This document shows positions 7,834-17,034 of a DNA stretch of 64,000 bases, piece by piece. Positions within the stretch are counted from its first letter, which is position 1, and each line of letters opens with the position of its first letter. Origin of the DNA: Streptococcus sp. LQJ-218 (GTDB taxonomy: Bacteria > Bacillota > Bacilli > Lactobacillales > Streptococcaceae); assembly GCF_003428885.1 (NCBI RefSeq), contig NZ_QQRU01000007.1, positions 49,715 to 113,714 of the forward strand. Direction: 5' to 3'. The position numbers were made by a program, and so were the translations under genes. The notes beneath the pieces were generated by a model. The model saw nothing but the letters and a program-made list of their open reading frames with translations, was not told the origin of the DNA and ran no database searches.

Positions 7834-8304
7834 ATGGCAACATACGGATTTTTAGATGTTTTAGAGGAAGAGTTGGAGAAGAATTTTCCCTTTGACTTTG
7901 AGATTAGTTGGGACAAGCGCAACCACGCGGTTGAAGTGAGTTTTCTATTGGAAGCGCAAAACGCTACAGGTGTGGAGATGGTGGATGAGGATGGAGAAGT
8001 TTCGTCAGATGATATCCTCTTTGAAGAAGCAGTGCTTTTTTACAATCCTGCCAAATCAACAGTCAATGAGGAAGACTATTTGACGGTCATTCCTTATCTA
8101 CCTAAAAAAGGATTTTCCCGTGAATTTTTAGCTTATTTTGCTCTTTTCCTTAAAGATACTGCCGAGGTTGGACTAGATGCCCTCATGGACTTTTTGGAAG
8201 ACCCAGAAGCAGAAGAATTTATCATGGAATGGAACCAAGAAGTCTTTGAAGAAGGAAAAGTTGGCTTGGAAGAAGGAGAATTTTACCCTTATCCGAGGTA
8301 TTAG
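7834..8304 (+). CDS. DUF3013 family protein
   Basis: A 156-residue, strongly acidic soluble protein (runs such as VDEDGEVSSDD and an EEGEFYPYPRY tail). It begins MATYGFLDVLEEELEKNFPFDFEISWD, a pattern I associate with the streptococcal DUF3013 family, whose role is unknown. The RBS is AAAGAGGA. It is followed after 9 nt by a Nudix gene and then by GIY-YIG and prmA with very short gaps, so it probably heads an operon. Confidence 0.8.
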   Translation: MATYGFLDVLEEELEKNFPFDFEISWDKRNHAVEVSFLLEAQNATGVEMVDEDGEVSSDDILFEEAVLFYNPAKSTVNEEDYLTVIPYLPKKGFSREFLAYFALFLKDTAEVGLDALMDFLEDPEAEEFIMEWNQEVFEEGKVGLEEGEFYPYPRY

Positions 8305-8313
8305 GAGTCCAGC

Positions 8314-8742
8314 ATGGAAATAGAAGTTACTGATTTCCAAGGTTGTAAGATTGCCTTGATTTGTGGGGATAAAATCCTGACTATCTTACGTGATGACAAG
8401 GACGATATCCCTTGTCCCAACATGTGGGAGTTGCCAGGTGGTGGTCGTGAAGGAAACGAAAGTCCTTTCGAGTGCGCAGCGCGTGAAGTTTATGAGGAAC
8501 TGGGAATTCATTTAGATGAAGACTGTCTGCTTTGGAGCAAGATTTATCCTAGCGTAATCTTTAAAGACAAGCAATCGGTCTTTATGGTTGGTCAGCTAAG
8601 ACAAGAACAATTTGACAATATCACCTTTGGAAATGAAGGGCAGGCCTATAAACTGATGAATATTGAGGAATTTCTCAATTCTAAACAAGCAGTGCCTCAG
8701 CTACAGGGTAGATTGAGGGATTATTTGGAGGAAGTAAGGTAG
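8314..8742 (+). CDS. Nudix hydrolase
   Basis: A 142-residue protein with a complete Nudix box from residue 42 (GGGREGNESPFECAAREVYEELGI, pattern GX5EX7REXXEEXG), so the metal-binding glutamates are present. Such enzymes hydrolyse nucleoside diphosphate derivatives; the substrate cannot be read from sequence. It lies in an operon-like row with DUF3013 upstream (9 nt) and the GIY-YIG gene directly after its stop. Confidence 0.88.
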   Translation: MEIEVTDFQGCKIALICGDKILTILRDDKDDIPCPNMWELPGGGREGNESPFECAAREVYEELGIHLDEDCLLWSKIYPSVIFKDKQSVFMVGQLRQEQFDNITFGNEGQAYKLMNIEEFLNSKQAVPQLQGRLRDYLEEVR

Positions 8743-9642
8743 ATGCCAAATCGTAGTAAGAATATCAATATGTTTCTCATGGATGGAGAAGTTACTGGGA
8801 TAATTAAATGTACCTTGTCGAATTGGACAGGGGTGATTTATAAAATTCCTCGAATTCAATTGGCAGGTTTAAAATCACGTGATGAAATGAAGCAAAGTGG
8901 CATTTATTTCCTATTTGGTCGTAATGAGGATAAGCAAAAGGATGTTACATACATCGGGCAGGCGACGAATCGCAAAAATGGTGAAGGTGTCCTTTTACGT
9001 GTTCAGGAACATACTCGTGACAACCATGCAGATTATTTTAATGATGTCATTATTTTGACGACGCAGAATAACTCCTTTGGACCCACGGAAATTAGTTACT
9101 TGGAAAATAAATTTACACAACTAGCAAAGGACGCGGGGCGCTTCATTGTAAAAAATGGGAATGAGCCCAATTCTGGGAATGTAACAGAAGAAAAGCAATC
9201 TGAGTTGGATGAGGTTGTAGAAAATACTTTGATGATTGTAGGAACCTTAGGGTACCGACTGTTTGTTCCTATGACCAAGAAAACAGGTCAGAATGTTTCT
9301 GATGATAATTTAACTTATCTCTATCTAAAGCGAAAAACCAAGAAATCAAATAGAACGATCGAAGCAATCTGTGAACATACTTCAGAAGGGTTTGTTGTTT
9401 TAGAAGGCAGTCAAGTTGATGAAGTTGATTCACCCGCAATACCAGCAAGTCTAAAAGAATTGCGTGAGGAATTAATCAAATCAAATGTGATTAGAGATGG
9501 TGTTTTACAAGAAAAACAACTGTTCTCCAGTCCATCTTATGCAGCTGCTTTTGTGCTAGGAATGAATACGAATGGACGAACGGACTGGAAAAATAAGGAC
9601 GGCAAGACTTTAAAAGAATTAGAAGAAACAATGGATTGTTAA
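8743..9642 (+). CDS. GIY-YIG nuclease family protein with DUF4357-like C-terminus
   Basis: A 299-residue protein. Around residues 50-110 it has the GIY-YIG pattern (GIYFLFGR, then VTYIGQATN, then RVQEHTRD). The C-terminal 50 residues ([32 protein letters not shown]) match the DUF4357 type of domain often fused to GIY-YIG. It is therefore a probable nuclease-fold protein. Its target is unknown; the fused architecture is found in solitary proteins of unclear role. The start directly follows the Nudix stop, with GGAGGAAGTAAGG as RBS. Confidence 0.8.
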   Translation: MPNRSKNINMFLMDGEVTGIIKCTLSNWTGVIYKIPRIQLAGLKSRDEMKQSGIYFLFGRNEDKQKDVTYIGQATNRKNGEGVLLRVQEHTRDNHADYFNDVIILTTQNNSFGPTEISYLENKFTQLAKDAGRFIVKNGNEPNSGNVTEEKQSELDEVVENTLMIVGTLGYRLFVPMTKKTGQNVSDDNLTYLYLKRKTKKSNRTIEAICEHTSEGFVVLEGSQVDEVDSPAIPASLKELREELIKSNVIRDGVLQEKQLFSSPSYAAAFVLGMNTNGRTDWKNKDGKTLKELEETMDC

Positions 9643-9652
9643 GGAGAATCAG

Positions 9653-10603
9653 ATGGAAACATGGCAAGAGTTAAAAGTTACAGTTAAGCGTGATGGAGAG
9701 GAGCTTGTCTCTAATCTCTTGATTGAGCTGGGTGCTCAAGGTGTTGCAATCGAAGACAGCATGGACTATGTGGGAAATGTGGACCGTTTCGGTGAAATTT
9801 TCCCTGAGGTCGAGCAACAAGAAGAAATCGTGGTGACAGCCTACTATTCGGAAACGGTTGATGTGGCAACGGTTGAAGCGGACTTGCAGGCTCGTCTGGT
9901 AGAGTTGGCAGATTTTATGGATTTGGGAGAGGTCAAGATTGGGACGACTGCCTTGGCTGAGGAAGACTGGGCAGACAACTGGAAGAAATACTATGAACCA
10001 GCTCGTATCACTCATGACTTGACCATCGTGCCGTCATGGACAGACTATGAGGCAACGGCGGGAGAAAAGATTATCAAGTTGGATCCTGGAATGGCCTTTG
10101 GGACTGGAACACACCCGACGACCAAGATGAGCCTCTTTGCCTTGGAGCAGGTTCTTCGAGGTGGAGAAACAGTGATCGATGTGGGGACTGGTTCAGGAGT
10201 TCTTTCTATTGCTAGCTCGCTTCTTGGTGCTAAGGAAATCTTCGCCTATGATCTGGATGATGTAGCGGTTCGAGTCGCTCAGGAAAATATTGAGCTCAAT
10301 CCTGGCATGGAAAATATCCATGTGGCGCCAGGTGATTTGCTCAAGGGCGTGGAGATTGAGGCAGACGTCATCGTGGCCAACATCTTGGCGGATATTCTCA
10401 TTCATCTGACGGATGATGCTTATCGCTTGGTCAAGGATGAAGGCTACCTGATCATGAGTGGCATTATCAAGGACAAGTGGGATATGGTGCGCGAGTCGGC
10501 TGAGTCAGCTGGATTTTTCCTTGAAACCCATATGGTTCAAGGGGAATGGAATGCCTGTATTTTCAAGAAGACCAAGGATATCTCGGGTGTGATTGGAGGC
10601 TAG
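9653..10603 (+). CDS. prmA: ribosomal protein L11 methyltransferase
   Basis: A 316-residue SAM-dependent methyltransferase that modifies lysines of ribosomal protein L11. The N-terminal substrate-recognition domain (to about 120) is followed by the catalytic domain with [24 protein letters not shown] (SAM motif I) and VANILADIL. The length is normal for the family. AAGGAG lies 6 nt before the ATG, and rsmE follows immediately, a pairing common in Firmicutes. Confidence 0.95.
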   Translation: METWQELKVTVKRDGEELVSNLLIELGAQGVAIEDSMDYVGNVDRFGEIFPEVEQQEEIVVTAYYSETVDVATVEADLQARLVELADFMDLGEVKIGTTALAEEDWADNWKKYYEPARITHDLTIVPSWTDYEATAGEKIIKLDPGMAFGTGTHPTTKMSLFALEQVLRGGETVIDVGTGSGVLSIASSLLGAKEIFAYDLDDVAVRVAQENIELNPGMENIHVAPGDLLKGVEIEADVIVANILADILIHLTDDAYRLVKDEGYLIMSGIIKDKWDMVRESAESAGFFLETHMVQGEWNACIFKKTKDISGVIGG

Positions 10604-10604
10604 C

Positions 10605-11348
10605 ATGCAGCAGTATTTTGTCAAAGGCAGTGCAATCTCTCCTGTCACTATCGAGGACAAGGAAACCAGCAAGCATATGTTTCAGGTTATGCGCCTGAAA
10701 GAAGATGATGAGGTGACCTTAGTCTTTGATGATGGTATCAAGCGTTTGGCGCGCGTGCTGGATGTGGAAGCTCGTCAGTTTGAATTGGTAGAAGAACTAG
10801 ATGACAATGTGGAACTACCAGTCCAAGTGACCATTGCATCTGGCTTTCCCAAGGGAGATAAGTTGGAGTTTATCACTCAAAAAGTGACGGAACTAGGTGC
10901 CAGTCAGATTTTGGCCTTCCCTGCCGACTGGTCGGTCGCCAAGTGGGATGGCAAGAAATTGGGTAAAAAGGTTGAAAAACTAGAAAAAATTGCCCTTGGA
11001 GCAGCAGAACAAAGCAAGCGTAATGTTGTTCCAAGTATTCAGCTTTTCGAGAAAAAAGCAGATTTTCTAGCTCAGTTTGACCAGTTTGACTCTATCATAG
11101 TGGCCTATGAAGAATCAGCAAAAGAAGGAGAAGCCGCTGCGCTCTTACAAGCGGTCTCTGGTCTTGAAAAAGGAGCCAAACTGCTCTTTATCTTTGGTCC
11201 AGAAGGTGGTCTGTCACCTGCAGAAATTGAGAGTTTCGAAGCTAAGGGAGCAGTATTGGCAGGTCTTGGTCCTCGCATTTTGCGAGCAGAAACAGCACCG
11301 CTTTACGCCTTATCAGTCCTTAGTGTTTTATTAGAATTAGAGAAATAA
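10605..11348 (+). CDS. rsmE: 16S rRNA (uracil-1498-N3)-methyltransferase
   Basis: A 247-residue SPOUT-class methyltransferase. An N-terminal PUA-like part precedes the SPOUT motifs IFGPEGGLSPAEIESF and LGPRILRAETAPLYALSVL, which form the knotted SAM site. The ATG at 10605 is preceded by GGAGG at 5 nt, so an upstream TTG in frame is not used. It starts one nucleotide after the prmA stop, so the two are probably co-transcribed. Confidence 0.95.
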   Translation: MQQYFVKGSAISPVTIEDKETSKHMFQVMRLKEDDEVTLVFDDGIKRLARVLDVEARQFELVEELDDNVELPVQVTIASGFPKGDKLEFITQKVTELGASQILAFPADWSVAKWDGKKLGKKVEKLEKIALGAAEQSKRNVVPSIQLFEKKADFLAQFDQFDSIIVAYEESAKEGEAAALLQAVSGLEKGAKLLFIFGPEGGLSPAEIESFEAKGAVLAGLGPRILRAETAPLYALSVLSVLLELEK

Positions 11349-11358
11349 GAGGAAGAAA

Positions 11359-13155
11359 ATGGAACAAAAACACCGTTCAGAATTTCCAGAAAAGGAACTC
11401 TGGGATTTAACAGCCCTATATCAAGACCGTGAGGATTTCTTGCGAGCAATCGAAAAGACTCGTGAAGACATCAATCAATTTAGCCGTGATTACAAGGGCA
11501 ATCTTCATACTTTTGAGGATTTTGAGAAGGCCTTTGCGGAATTGGAACAGATCTACATTCAGATGAGCCATATTGGTAACTATGGCTTTATGCCACAGAC
11601 GACAGACTACAGCAATGAAGAATTTGCGAATATTGCTCAAGCTGGGATGGAATTTGAAACAGATGCAAGTGTAGCTCTTACTTTCTTTGATGATGCTTTG
11701 GTAGTGACAGATGAGGAAGTCTTGGACCGCTTGGGGGAATTGCCTCACTTGTCGGCAGCTATTCGTCAGGCCAAAATCAAAAAAGCCCACTATCTGGGGG
11801 CTGATGTGGAGAAGGCTTTGACTAATCTCGGTGAAGTTTTCTACAGTCCGCAGGATATTTATACTAAGATGCGAGCTGGGGACTTTGAAATGGCTGACTT
11901 TGAAGCCCATGGCAAGACCTATAAAAACAGCTTTGTGACCTATGAAAATTTCTACCAAAACCATGAGGACGCTGAGGTCCGTGAGAAATCCTTCCGTTCC
12001 TTCTCAGAAGGACTTCGTAAGCACCAAAATACGGCTGCGGCAGCCTATTTAGCCCAAATCAAGTCTGAGAAAATATTAGCTGATATGAAGGGCTACGACT
12101 CAGTCTTTGATTATCTTCTAGCTGAGCAGGAAGTGGACCGTGCTATGTTTGACCGCCAGATTGATCTTATCATGAAGGACTTTGCGCCAGTCGCTCAGAG
12201 ATACCTCAAGCATGTGGCTAAGGTAAATGGTCTTGAAAAGATGACCTTTGCAGACTGGAAATTGGACTTGGACAGCGCCCTCAATCCTCAAGTGACTATT
12301 GACGATGCCTATGATTTGGTCATGAAGTCGGTAGAACCTTTGGGTCAAGAATACAGTCAAGAAGTTGCTCGCTATCAAGAAGAGCGCTGGGTGGACTTTG
12401 CTGCTAACAGTGGTAAGGATTCTGGTGGCTATGCAGCTGATCCCTACCGTGTGCATCCTTATGTCCTCATGAGCTGGACAGGCCGTTTGAGCGATGTCTA
12501 TACCTTGATTCATGAAATCGGGCATTCTGGTCAATTCATCTTTTCAGACAATCATCAAAGTTACTTCAATGCCCATATGTCGACCTACTATGTCGAAGCA
12601 CCGTCAACCTTCAATGAATTGCTACTCAGTGATTATTTGGAACAGCAGTCTGACGACCCTCGTCAAAAACGTTTTGCTCTGGCTCACCGCTTGACAGACA
12701 CCTACTTCCATAACTTTATTACCCACCTCTTGGAAGCGGCCTTCCAGCGTAAGGTGTATACATTGATTGAAGAAGGGGAGACCTTTGGAGCAAGCAAGCT
12801 CAACAGCATCATGAAGGAAGTCTTGACGGATTTCTGGGGAGATGCCATTGAAATTGATGATGATGCAGCTTTGACTTGGATGCGCCAAGCTCACTACTAC
12901 ATGGGCTTGTATAGTTACACCTACTCAGCTGGACTTGTGATTTCGACTGCAGGTTACCTCCATCTGAAACATTCAGAAACTGGAGCTGAAGACTGGCTCA
13001 ATCTCCTCAAATCAGGTGGTAGCAAGACACCACTTGAGTCAGCCATGATCATCGGTGCTGATATTTCAACAGATAAACCACTCCGTGATACCATCCAATT
13101 CTTGTCAGACACAGTTGACCAGATTATCGCCTACAGCGCCCAGTTGGGAGAGTAG
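11359..13155 (+). CDS. pepF: oligoendopeptidase F family M3 peptidase
   Basis: A 598-residue zinc metallopeptidase of the M3B family that cleaves oligopeptides in the cytoplasm. The active site HEIGH is at residues 385-389, with the third zinc ligand expected in the downstream helix (EAPSTFNELLLSDYL). The length matches streptococcal PepF/PepB. It follows rsmE by 10 nt with its own AAGAGGAAG RBS. Confidence 0.93.
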   Translation: MEQKHRSEFPEKELWDLTALYQDREDFLRAIEKTREDINQFSRDYKGNLHTFEDFEKAFAELEQIYIQMSHIGNYGFMPQTTDYSNEEFANIAQAGMEFETDASVALTFFDDALVVTDEEVLDRLGELPHLSAAIRQAKIKKAHYLGADVEKALTNLGEVFYSPQDIYTKMRAGDFEMADFEAHGKTYKNSFVTYENFYQNHEDAEVREKSFRSFSEGLRKHQNTAAAAYLAQIKSEKILADMKGYDSVFDYLLAEQEVDRAMFDRQIDLIMKDFAPVAQRYLKHVAKVNGLEKMTFADWKLDLDSALNPQVTIDDAYDLVMKSVEPLGQEYSQEVARYQEERWVDFAANSGKDSGGYAADPYRVHPYVLMSWTGRLSDVYTLIHEIGHSGQFIFSDNHQSYFNAHMSTYYVEAPSTFNELLLSDYLEQQSDDPRQKRFALAHRLTDTYFHNFITHLLEAAFQRKVYTLIEEGETFGASKLNSIMKEVLTDFWGDAIEIDDDAALTWMRQAHYYMGLYSYTYSAGLVISTAGYLHLKHSETGAEDWLNLLKSGGSKTPLESAMIIGADISTDKPLRDTIQFLSDTVDQIIAYSAQLGE

Positions 13156-13178
13156 GGGAATAGAGAGGTTGTTCTAGA

Positions 13179-13334
13179 ATGATGTTTATGAGCTTGTTAA
13201 GCGTCATTCTATTTGTTTTAACTGTAGCTATTTTCAAACACGCCGTTGAAGGTCGTGATGTTAAATTTGAACTTACTGTACAGTTGCTATTGATAGTTAT
13301 TTGCTTCATTTTATATCAGATTGTGTTTAATTGA
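13179..13334 (+). CDS. 51-residue two-TM membrane peptide
   Basis: The ORF starts with two adjacent ATGs 24 nt after the pepF stop, with GAGAGG about 10 nt upstream. It encodes two hydrophobic segments (about 3-19 and 33-50) joined by a charged loop KHAVEGRDVKFE, a hairpin membrane topology. It sits before a strong terminator and could be the last gene of the pepF transcript. I do not recognise a family. Confidence 0.5.
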   Translation: MMFMSLLSVILFVLTVAIFKHAVEGRDVKFELTVQLLLIVICFILYQIVFN

Positions 13335-13423
13335 GAATTCAATATTAAGTCATTTAAGGACAGCTTATTGAGAAATGTAAAGGTATTGAGAAAGTATCCT
13401 CCTAACTAATAATGAAAACTAAT

Positions 13424-13456
13424 AAAAGAGGTTGAATTATTTTCCAACCTCTTTTT
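13424..13456. terminator. bidirectional intrinsic terminator
   Basis: AAAAGAGGTTG and CAACCTCTTTTT with a 12-nt loop. It sits between the pepF side and the convergent reductase gene and serves both. Confidence 0.85.
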
Positions 13457-13463
13457 GTGTATC

Positions 13464-14228
13464 TTAATGGAATTGCATACCACCATCAACGATAATGGTT
13501 TGACCTGTAATGTAGTTTGAATCTGGTCCAGCGAGGAAGCTAACTGCTGCAGCAACATCTTCTGGTTCAGATAAACGTTTCAAAGTAATATCTTTTGCGA
13601 ATGTTTGCATACCCCACTCGTCGTCTTTTCCAGCATTTTTTCCAACTTCATGGGCGATATCATACATCATTGGTGTTTTAACGATACCTGGAGCATAAGC
13701 GTTAACAGTGATACCTGACTCTGCTAAATCACGTGCCAATGTTTGAGTAATACCGCGAACAGCGAATTTTGTACCGCCGTAAACAGTTAGATTTGGATTA
13801 CCGACAACACCTGCTTGAGAAGTAGCGTTGATGATTTTACCACCGTGACCTAGTGCTTTAAATTGAGCCTGAGCAGCTTGTGCTCCCCAAATGACACCAC
13901 CGACGTTAATAGCAAATGTGCGAGCGAATTGTTCCTCTGTAATTGTATCCAGAGGTGTAGTAGGAGCGACACCAGCGTTGTTTACCACAACGTTCAAGTC
14001 TCCGAAATGATCAACAACTTTTTGGAAAGCTGCAGCAACTTCTGCTTGTTTAGACACATCTGCTACAACAGCTAAAGCATTCTCTGCCGACAACTCAGCA
14101 ACTGCTTTTTCAGCTGTTTCAGCATTGTAGTCTAAAACTCCAACCTTAAAACCATCTTGAACCAAGCGTTTTGCGATTGCAAAACCGATCCCTTGACCTG
14201 CACCTGTGACAATAGCAACTTTAGACAT
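13464..14228 (-). CDS. butA: diacetyl/acetoin reductase, short-chain dehydrogenase
   Basis: A 254-residue SDR enzyme. The NAD-binding TGAGQGIG is at residues 8-15, followed by NNAG, the catalytic serine region (NATSQAG) and YGGTK with the active Tyr and Lys, then PGIVKTPMM. The overall sequence matches (S)-acetoin-forming diacetyl reductases / meso-2,3-butanediol dehydrogenases, which reduce diacetyl and acetoin during fermentation. The start is set by AAGGAGG 6 nt upstream, excluding an ATG ten codons earlier. It is a single-gene unit. Confidence 0.88.
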   Translation of the reverse strand: MSKVAIVTGAGQGIGFAIAKRLVQDGFKVGVLDYNAETAEKAVAELSAENALAVVADVSKQAEVAAAFQKVVDHFGDLNVVVNNAGVAPTTPLDTITEEQFARTFAINVGGVIWGAQAAQAQFKALGHGGKIINATSQAGVVGNPNLTVYGGTKFAVRGITQTLARDLAESGITVNAYAPGIVKTPMMYDIAHEVGKNAGKDDEWGMQTFAKDITLKRLSEPEDVAAAVSFLAGPDSNYITGQTIIVDGGMQFH

Positions 14229-14240
14229 ATGATTCCTCCT

Positions 14241-14257
14241 TGGTATCCACGATACCA
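14241..14257. promoter_or_regulatory. 17-bp palindrome in the leader of the reductase gene
   Basis: TGGTATC-CAC-GATACCA is a perfect 7-bp inverted repeat directly upstream of the Shine-Dalgarno site of the reductase on the minus strand. It may be an operator or an RNA hairpin affecting translation. Confidence 0.4.
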
Positions 14258-14422
14258 TTCAAACGTTCATCAAAGAACAGCAAAGTAGTAAAAATTAGTT
14301 CAAATTAGGGAATAAATAATTTATTAGAACTATATTGATATTATATACCTTTAGAAAAAATGTTTCAAATAAACACTACTATTTTTATAGAATTTTACCC
14401 TGAAACTTTCCAATCAATTTTC

Positions 14423-14450
14423 TTGAAACCTTTCCCTCTTTTGATAGACT
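14423..14450 (+). promoter_or_regulatory. aquaporin gene promoter
   Basis: TTGAAA, 16 bp, TAGACT with an upstream TGA (extended -10). Predicted start about 14457. The 14259-14422 stretch is AT-rich and shows no gene. Confidence 0.65.
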
Positions 14451-14482
14451 AGTACCTAGTTTTTGAAAAAAGGAGAAAGAAA

Positions 14483-15217
14483 ATGAAAAAACTTATTGCT
14501 GAGTTAATCGGTACGTTCATGCTTGTCTTCATCGGAACAGGAGCTGTTGTTTTTGGAAGTGGTCTTGATGGCCTAGGTCACCTTGGAATTGCCTTTGCCT
14601 TTGGTTTAGCCATCGTAGTTGCTACCTACTCAATCGGAACTGTTTCAGGTGCTCACTTGAACCCAGCTGTTTCGATCGCTATGTTTGTAAACAAAGGTTT
14701 GCCACCTTCAGAGCTTGTAAACTACATCCTTGGACAGGTTGTTGGAGCTTTTATTGCTTCTGGCGCTGTCTTCTTCCTCTTGGCTAACTCAGGTATGTCA
14801 ACTGCTAGTCTTGGTGAAAATGCCTTGGCAAACGGTGCAACAGTATTTGGTGGTTTCTTGTTTGAAGTGATCGCAACTTTCTTGTTAGTTTTAGTTATCC
14901 TGACGGTGACATCAGTAAGCAAGGGCAGTGGCGCGATTGCTGGTTTGGTAATCGGTTTGTCATTGACAGCTTTGATTCTAGCTGGCTTGAACATCACTGG
15001 ACTTTCAGTAAACCCATCTCGTAGCTTGGCACCAGCTGTCTTTGTAGGCGGCGCAGCCCTTCAACAAGTTTGGATTTTCATCCTTGTACCAATCGCTGGT
15101 AGAGCTCTTGCAGCATTTGTTGCAAAAAAACTTCATTGGGGCAGAAAAATAATTGAGACTCAAAAAGCCTTGCTCCTCATGATGAGGAACAGGGCTTTTT
15201 CGTATGATACTCTTTGA
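14483..15217 (+). CDS. aqpZ: aquaporin (MIP family), C-terminus altered by frameshift
   Basis: A 244-residue channel with six hydrophobic segments and the two half-helix motifs of the family: NPA in HLNPAVS and a variant NPS in SVNPSRSLAPAVF. It conducts water or small solutes across the membrane. In a run of seven A at 15124-15130 the frame shifts: with six A the gene would end VAKNFIGAEK at 15150-15152. The present frame instead reads on for about 20 residues through its own terminator. The channel itself is intact, so the change may be tolerated, recent, or a sequencing error. Confidence 0.85.
   Translation: MKKLIAELIGTFMLVFIGTGAVVFGSGLDGLGHLGIAFAFGLAIVVATYSIGTVSGAHLNPAVSIAMFVNKGLPPSELVNYILGQVVGAFIASGAVFFLLANSGMSTASLGENALANGATVFGGFLFEVIATFLLVLVILTVTSVSKGSGAIAGLVIGLSLTALILAGLNITGLSVNPSRSLAPAVFVGGAALQQVWIFILVPIAGRALAAFVAKKLHWGRKIIETQKALLLMMRNRAFSYDTL
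15162..15202 (+). terminator. terminator inside the extended aquaporin frame
   Basis: AAAAAGCC...TCCTCAT and ATGAGGA...GGCTTTTT form a long stem ended by T5. It lies within the ORF only because of the frameshift. Confidence 0.85.
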
Positions 15218-15368
15218 AAATCTCTTTAAACCACGTCAGTTTCCATCTGCAATCTCAAAACAGTGTTTTGAGCTGCCTTCGTCAGTCTTGTCTACAACCT
15301 AAAGGCAGTGTTTTGAGCAACTTGCGGCTAGCTTCCTAGTTTGCTTTTTTTTATTTTCATTGAGTATA
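15207..15368 (-). repeat. BOX element with boxB
   Basis: Starts ATACTCTTTGAAAATC with AACCACGTCAG (boxC, reverse) and ends GCTAGCTTCCTAGTTTGC to CATTGAGTATA (boxA, reverse). The centre contains CAGTGTTTTGAGC repeats of the boxB type. The length of 162 bp fits boxA+boxB+boxC. It fills the gap between aqpZ and queF. Confidence 0.85.
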
Positions 15369-15371
15369 AGT

Positions 15372-15863
15372 TTAACGGTTGTCAATTTTCTCTGGATAGA
15401 GGTCGTGTTGGAAGAGGCGTTGTTCGGCCAAGCCTTCATACTTAGTTCCAGGTCTACCGTAGTTGTAGTAGGGGTCAATTGAAATGCCACCACGCGGAGT
15501 GAATTTTCCCCAAACCTCCAAATAGCGAGGGTTTAGCAAGTTGACCAAGTCTTTCCCAATGGTATTGATACAGTTTTCATGGAAATCTCCGTGGTTTCGA
15601 TAGCTAAAGAGGTAGAGTTTAAGCGATTTTGACTCGACACAGAGCTTGTCAGGAATGTAGGAAATATAAATGGTCGCAAAGTCTGGCTGAGCTGTAATTG
15701 GACAAAGCGAGGTAAATTCAGGACAGTTAAATTTGATAAAATAGTCATTTTCCACATGACGATTGTCAAAGGATTCGAGGACTTCTGGTTGATACTCGAA
15801 AATGTAGTTAGTTTCTTTGTTGCCGAGGAGGCTGAGGTTTTTCATTTCTTCTTGTTGTGACAT
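15372..15863 (-). CDS. queF: NADPH-dependent 7-cyano-7-deazaguanine reductase
   Basis: A 163-residue T-fold enzyme that reduces preQ0 to preQ1 in queuosine synthesis. It shows the family motif [11 protein letters not shown] and the catalytic cysteine region [12 protein letters not shown]. The length is that of the short, unimodular QueF. It is the last gene of a four-gene que operon, 18 nt after queE. Confidence 0.95.
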   Translation of the reverse strand: MSQQEEMKNLSLLGNKETNYIFEYQPEVLESFDNRHVENDYFIKFNCPEFTSLCPITAQPDFATIYISYIPDKLCVESKSLKLYLFSYRNHGDFHENCINTIGKDLVNLLNPRYLEVWGKFTPRGGISIDPYYNYGRPGTKYEGLAEQRLFQHDLYPEKIDNR

Positions 15864-15881
15864 GATTTTTTCTTTCTAATC

Positions 15882-16598
15882 TTAAACACCACGTTGATTG
15901 TCGTAGAGGAGGGTATGAAGTTGAGGAAGGACGCGGACATTGCCCCAGCTGTCGTCACCAGCGATGCGTTCCCAGAGTTCTTTGAGTCGGTCTAGTTGGT
16001 CTTGGACAATATTGCCTCTAGCCTTTGGCTCAGGGTTTCCTGCTGATAAGAAGAGAACATCCGGTTGGTAGCGCTCTTGTATGCCTCTGGCAAAGGCCAA
16101 ATCAGCATCATCAAAGACAGGAATTTTAAAGGTGACTTTATCTGGATCCAGTTGGGAAACGATAAAGTCCAGGGTCTCAAAGTTGACTTCCATCTTGGAT
16201 GAAGGAGGTTTGGGGCTCAGGGTGACTTGGTCGATGTCTTTTAACCAATTTTGCCAGCGGGAGCCTTGGGTCTCAACAGCCAGAGTGACACCACGTTCCT
16301 TGAGCTTAGTTACTAGCTCAGCCATGTTGGCTGCTAGGATAGCAGGATTTCCCCCAGATAGGGTGACGTAGTCGTAGCTTCCTAGTTTATCCAAGGCAGC
16401 AATGACTTCGTCAGCTGTCATGCGAGTTGGCTTTTCAGAACCATCCCAAGTAAAGGCGGAGTCGCACCAGTCGCAATGATAGTCGCAACCTGCAGTGCGG
16501 ACAAACATGGTTTTCTGGCCAATAGCACGGCCTTCACCTTGAAAGGTTGGCCCAAAAATTTCTAGAACTGGTAGTTTGAGGACACGTTCTCTAGTCAT
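15882..16598 (-). CDS. queE: 7-carboxy-7-deazaguanine synthase
   Basis: A 238-residue radical SAM enzyme that turns carboxy-tetrahydropterin into CDG. The [4Fe-4S] motif CDYHCDWC (CX3CX2C) is near residue 34, with the preceding GPTFQGEG substrate strand and the YVTLSGGNP SAM motif. It overlaps queD by 8 nt and is translated from GGGAGTGG inside it. Confidence 0.95.
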   Translation of the reverse strand: MTRERVLKLPVLEIFGPTFQGEGRAIGQKTMFVRTAGCDYHCDWCDSAFTWDGSEKPTRMTADEVIAALDKLGSYDYVTLSGGNPAILAANMAELVTKLKERGVTLAVETQGSRWQNWLKDIDQVTLSPKPPSSKMEVNFETLDFIVSQLDPDKVTFKIPVFDDADLAFARGIQERYQPDVLFLSAGNPEPKARGNIVQDQLDRLKELWERIAGDDSWGNVRVLPQLHTLLYDNQRGV

Positions 16599-17034
16599 CT
16601 AACCACTCCCGTCTAAACTCTGCAAAGGCAGTCGGAGTCTCATAGAGGCGAACGTATTCTAAACGGAGACCGCGCTCGTCTGGTAACTCTTGGTTCATGG
16701 TTTGGAAAATCCAGTAAACCATATTTTCAGCGGTTGTATTCATATAAGGCAGGGTTTCATTGAGATAGCGATGATCTAAGTGGGGCTCTAAGTAGTTCTT
16801 GTAGATGGCTTTAATATCTCCAAAATCATAGGTCATACCGCGTTCATCTAAAAATCCACTGACAGCAATCTGTAGATGATAGGTGTGACCATGAAGGGAT
16901 TTGCATTTTCCCTCATAGTGAAAGAGGTGGTGGGCAGCGTCGAAGGTAAATTCTTTTGATACCAAGGTTCTGTGAGGATTGTAGACAAGAGACTCCCCAG
17001 TTTCCTGTTTGATTTCTTTAGGTGCAAAAAACAT
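16591..17034 (-). CDS. queD: 6-carboxytetrahydropterin synthase
   Basis: A 147-residue T-fold enzyme, the first committed step from dihydroneopterin triphosphate. The zinc histidines are in FDAAHHLF and SLHGHTYHLQIA; a CKSLHG cysteine and the later HLDHRYLNE are also typical. The start [11 protein letters not shown] lies in a TAATG that overlaps the queC stop by one base. Longer in-frame starts lie inside queC and are not used. Confidence 0.93.
   Translation of the reverse strand: MFFAPKEIKQETGESLVYNPHRTLVSKEFTFDAAHHLFHYEGKCKSLHGHTYHLQIAVSGFLDERGMTYDFGDIKAIYKNYLEPHLDHRYLNETLPYMNTTAENMVYWIFQTMNQELPDERGLRLEYVRLYETPTAFAEFRREWLDD

Noticed and set aside
11416-12894. Minus-strand open frames across pepF
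   Set aside because: They lack ribosome sites and are explained by the codon use of pepF on the other strand.
15120-15155. Programmed ribosomal frameshift in aqpZ
   Set aside because: The A7 run could slip, but no stimulatory structure specific for it is evident and a simple indel explains the sequence.
15218-15371. Repeat-rich gap considered as an insertion sequence remnant
   Set aside because: No transposase or terminal repeats of an IS; the ends and core match a BOX element.
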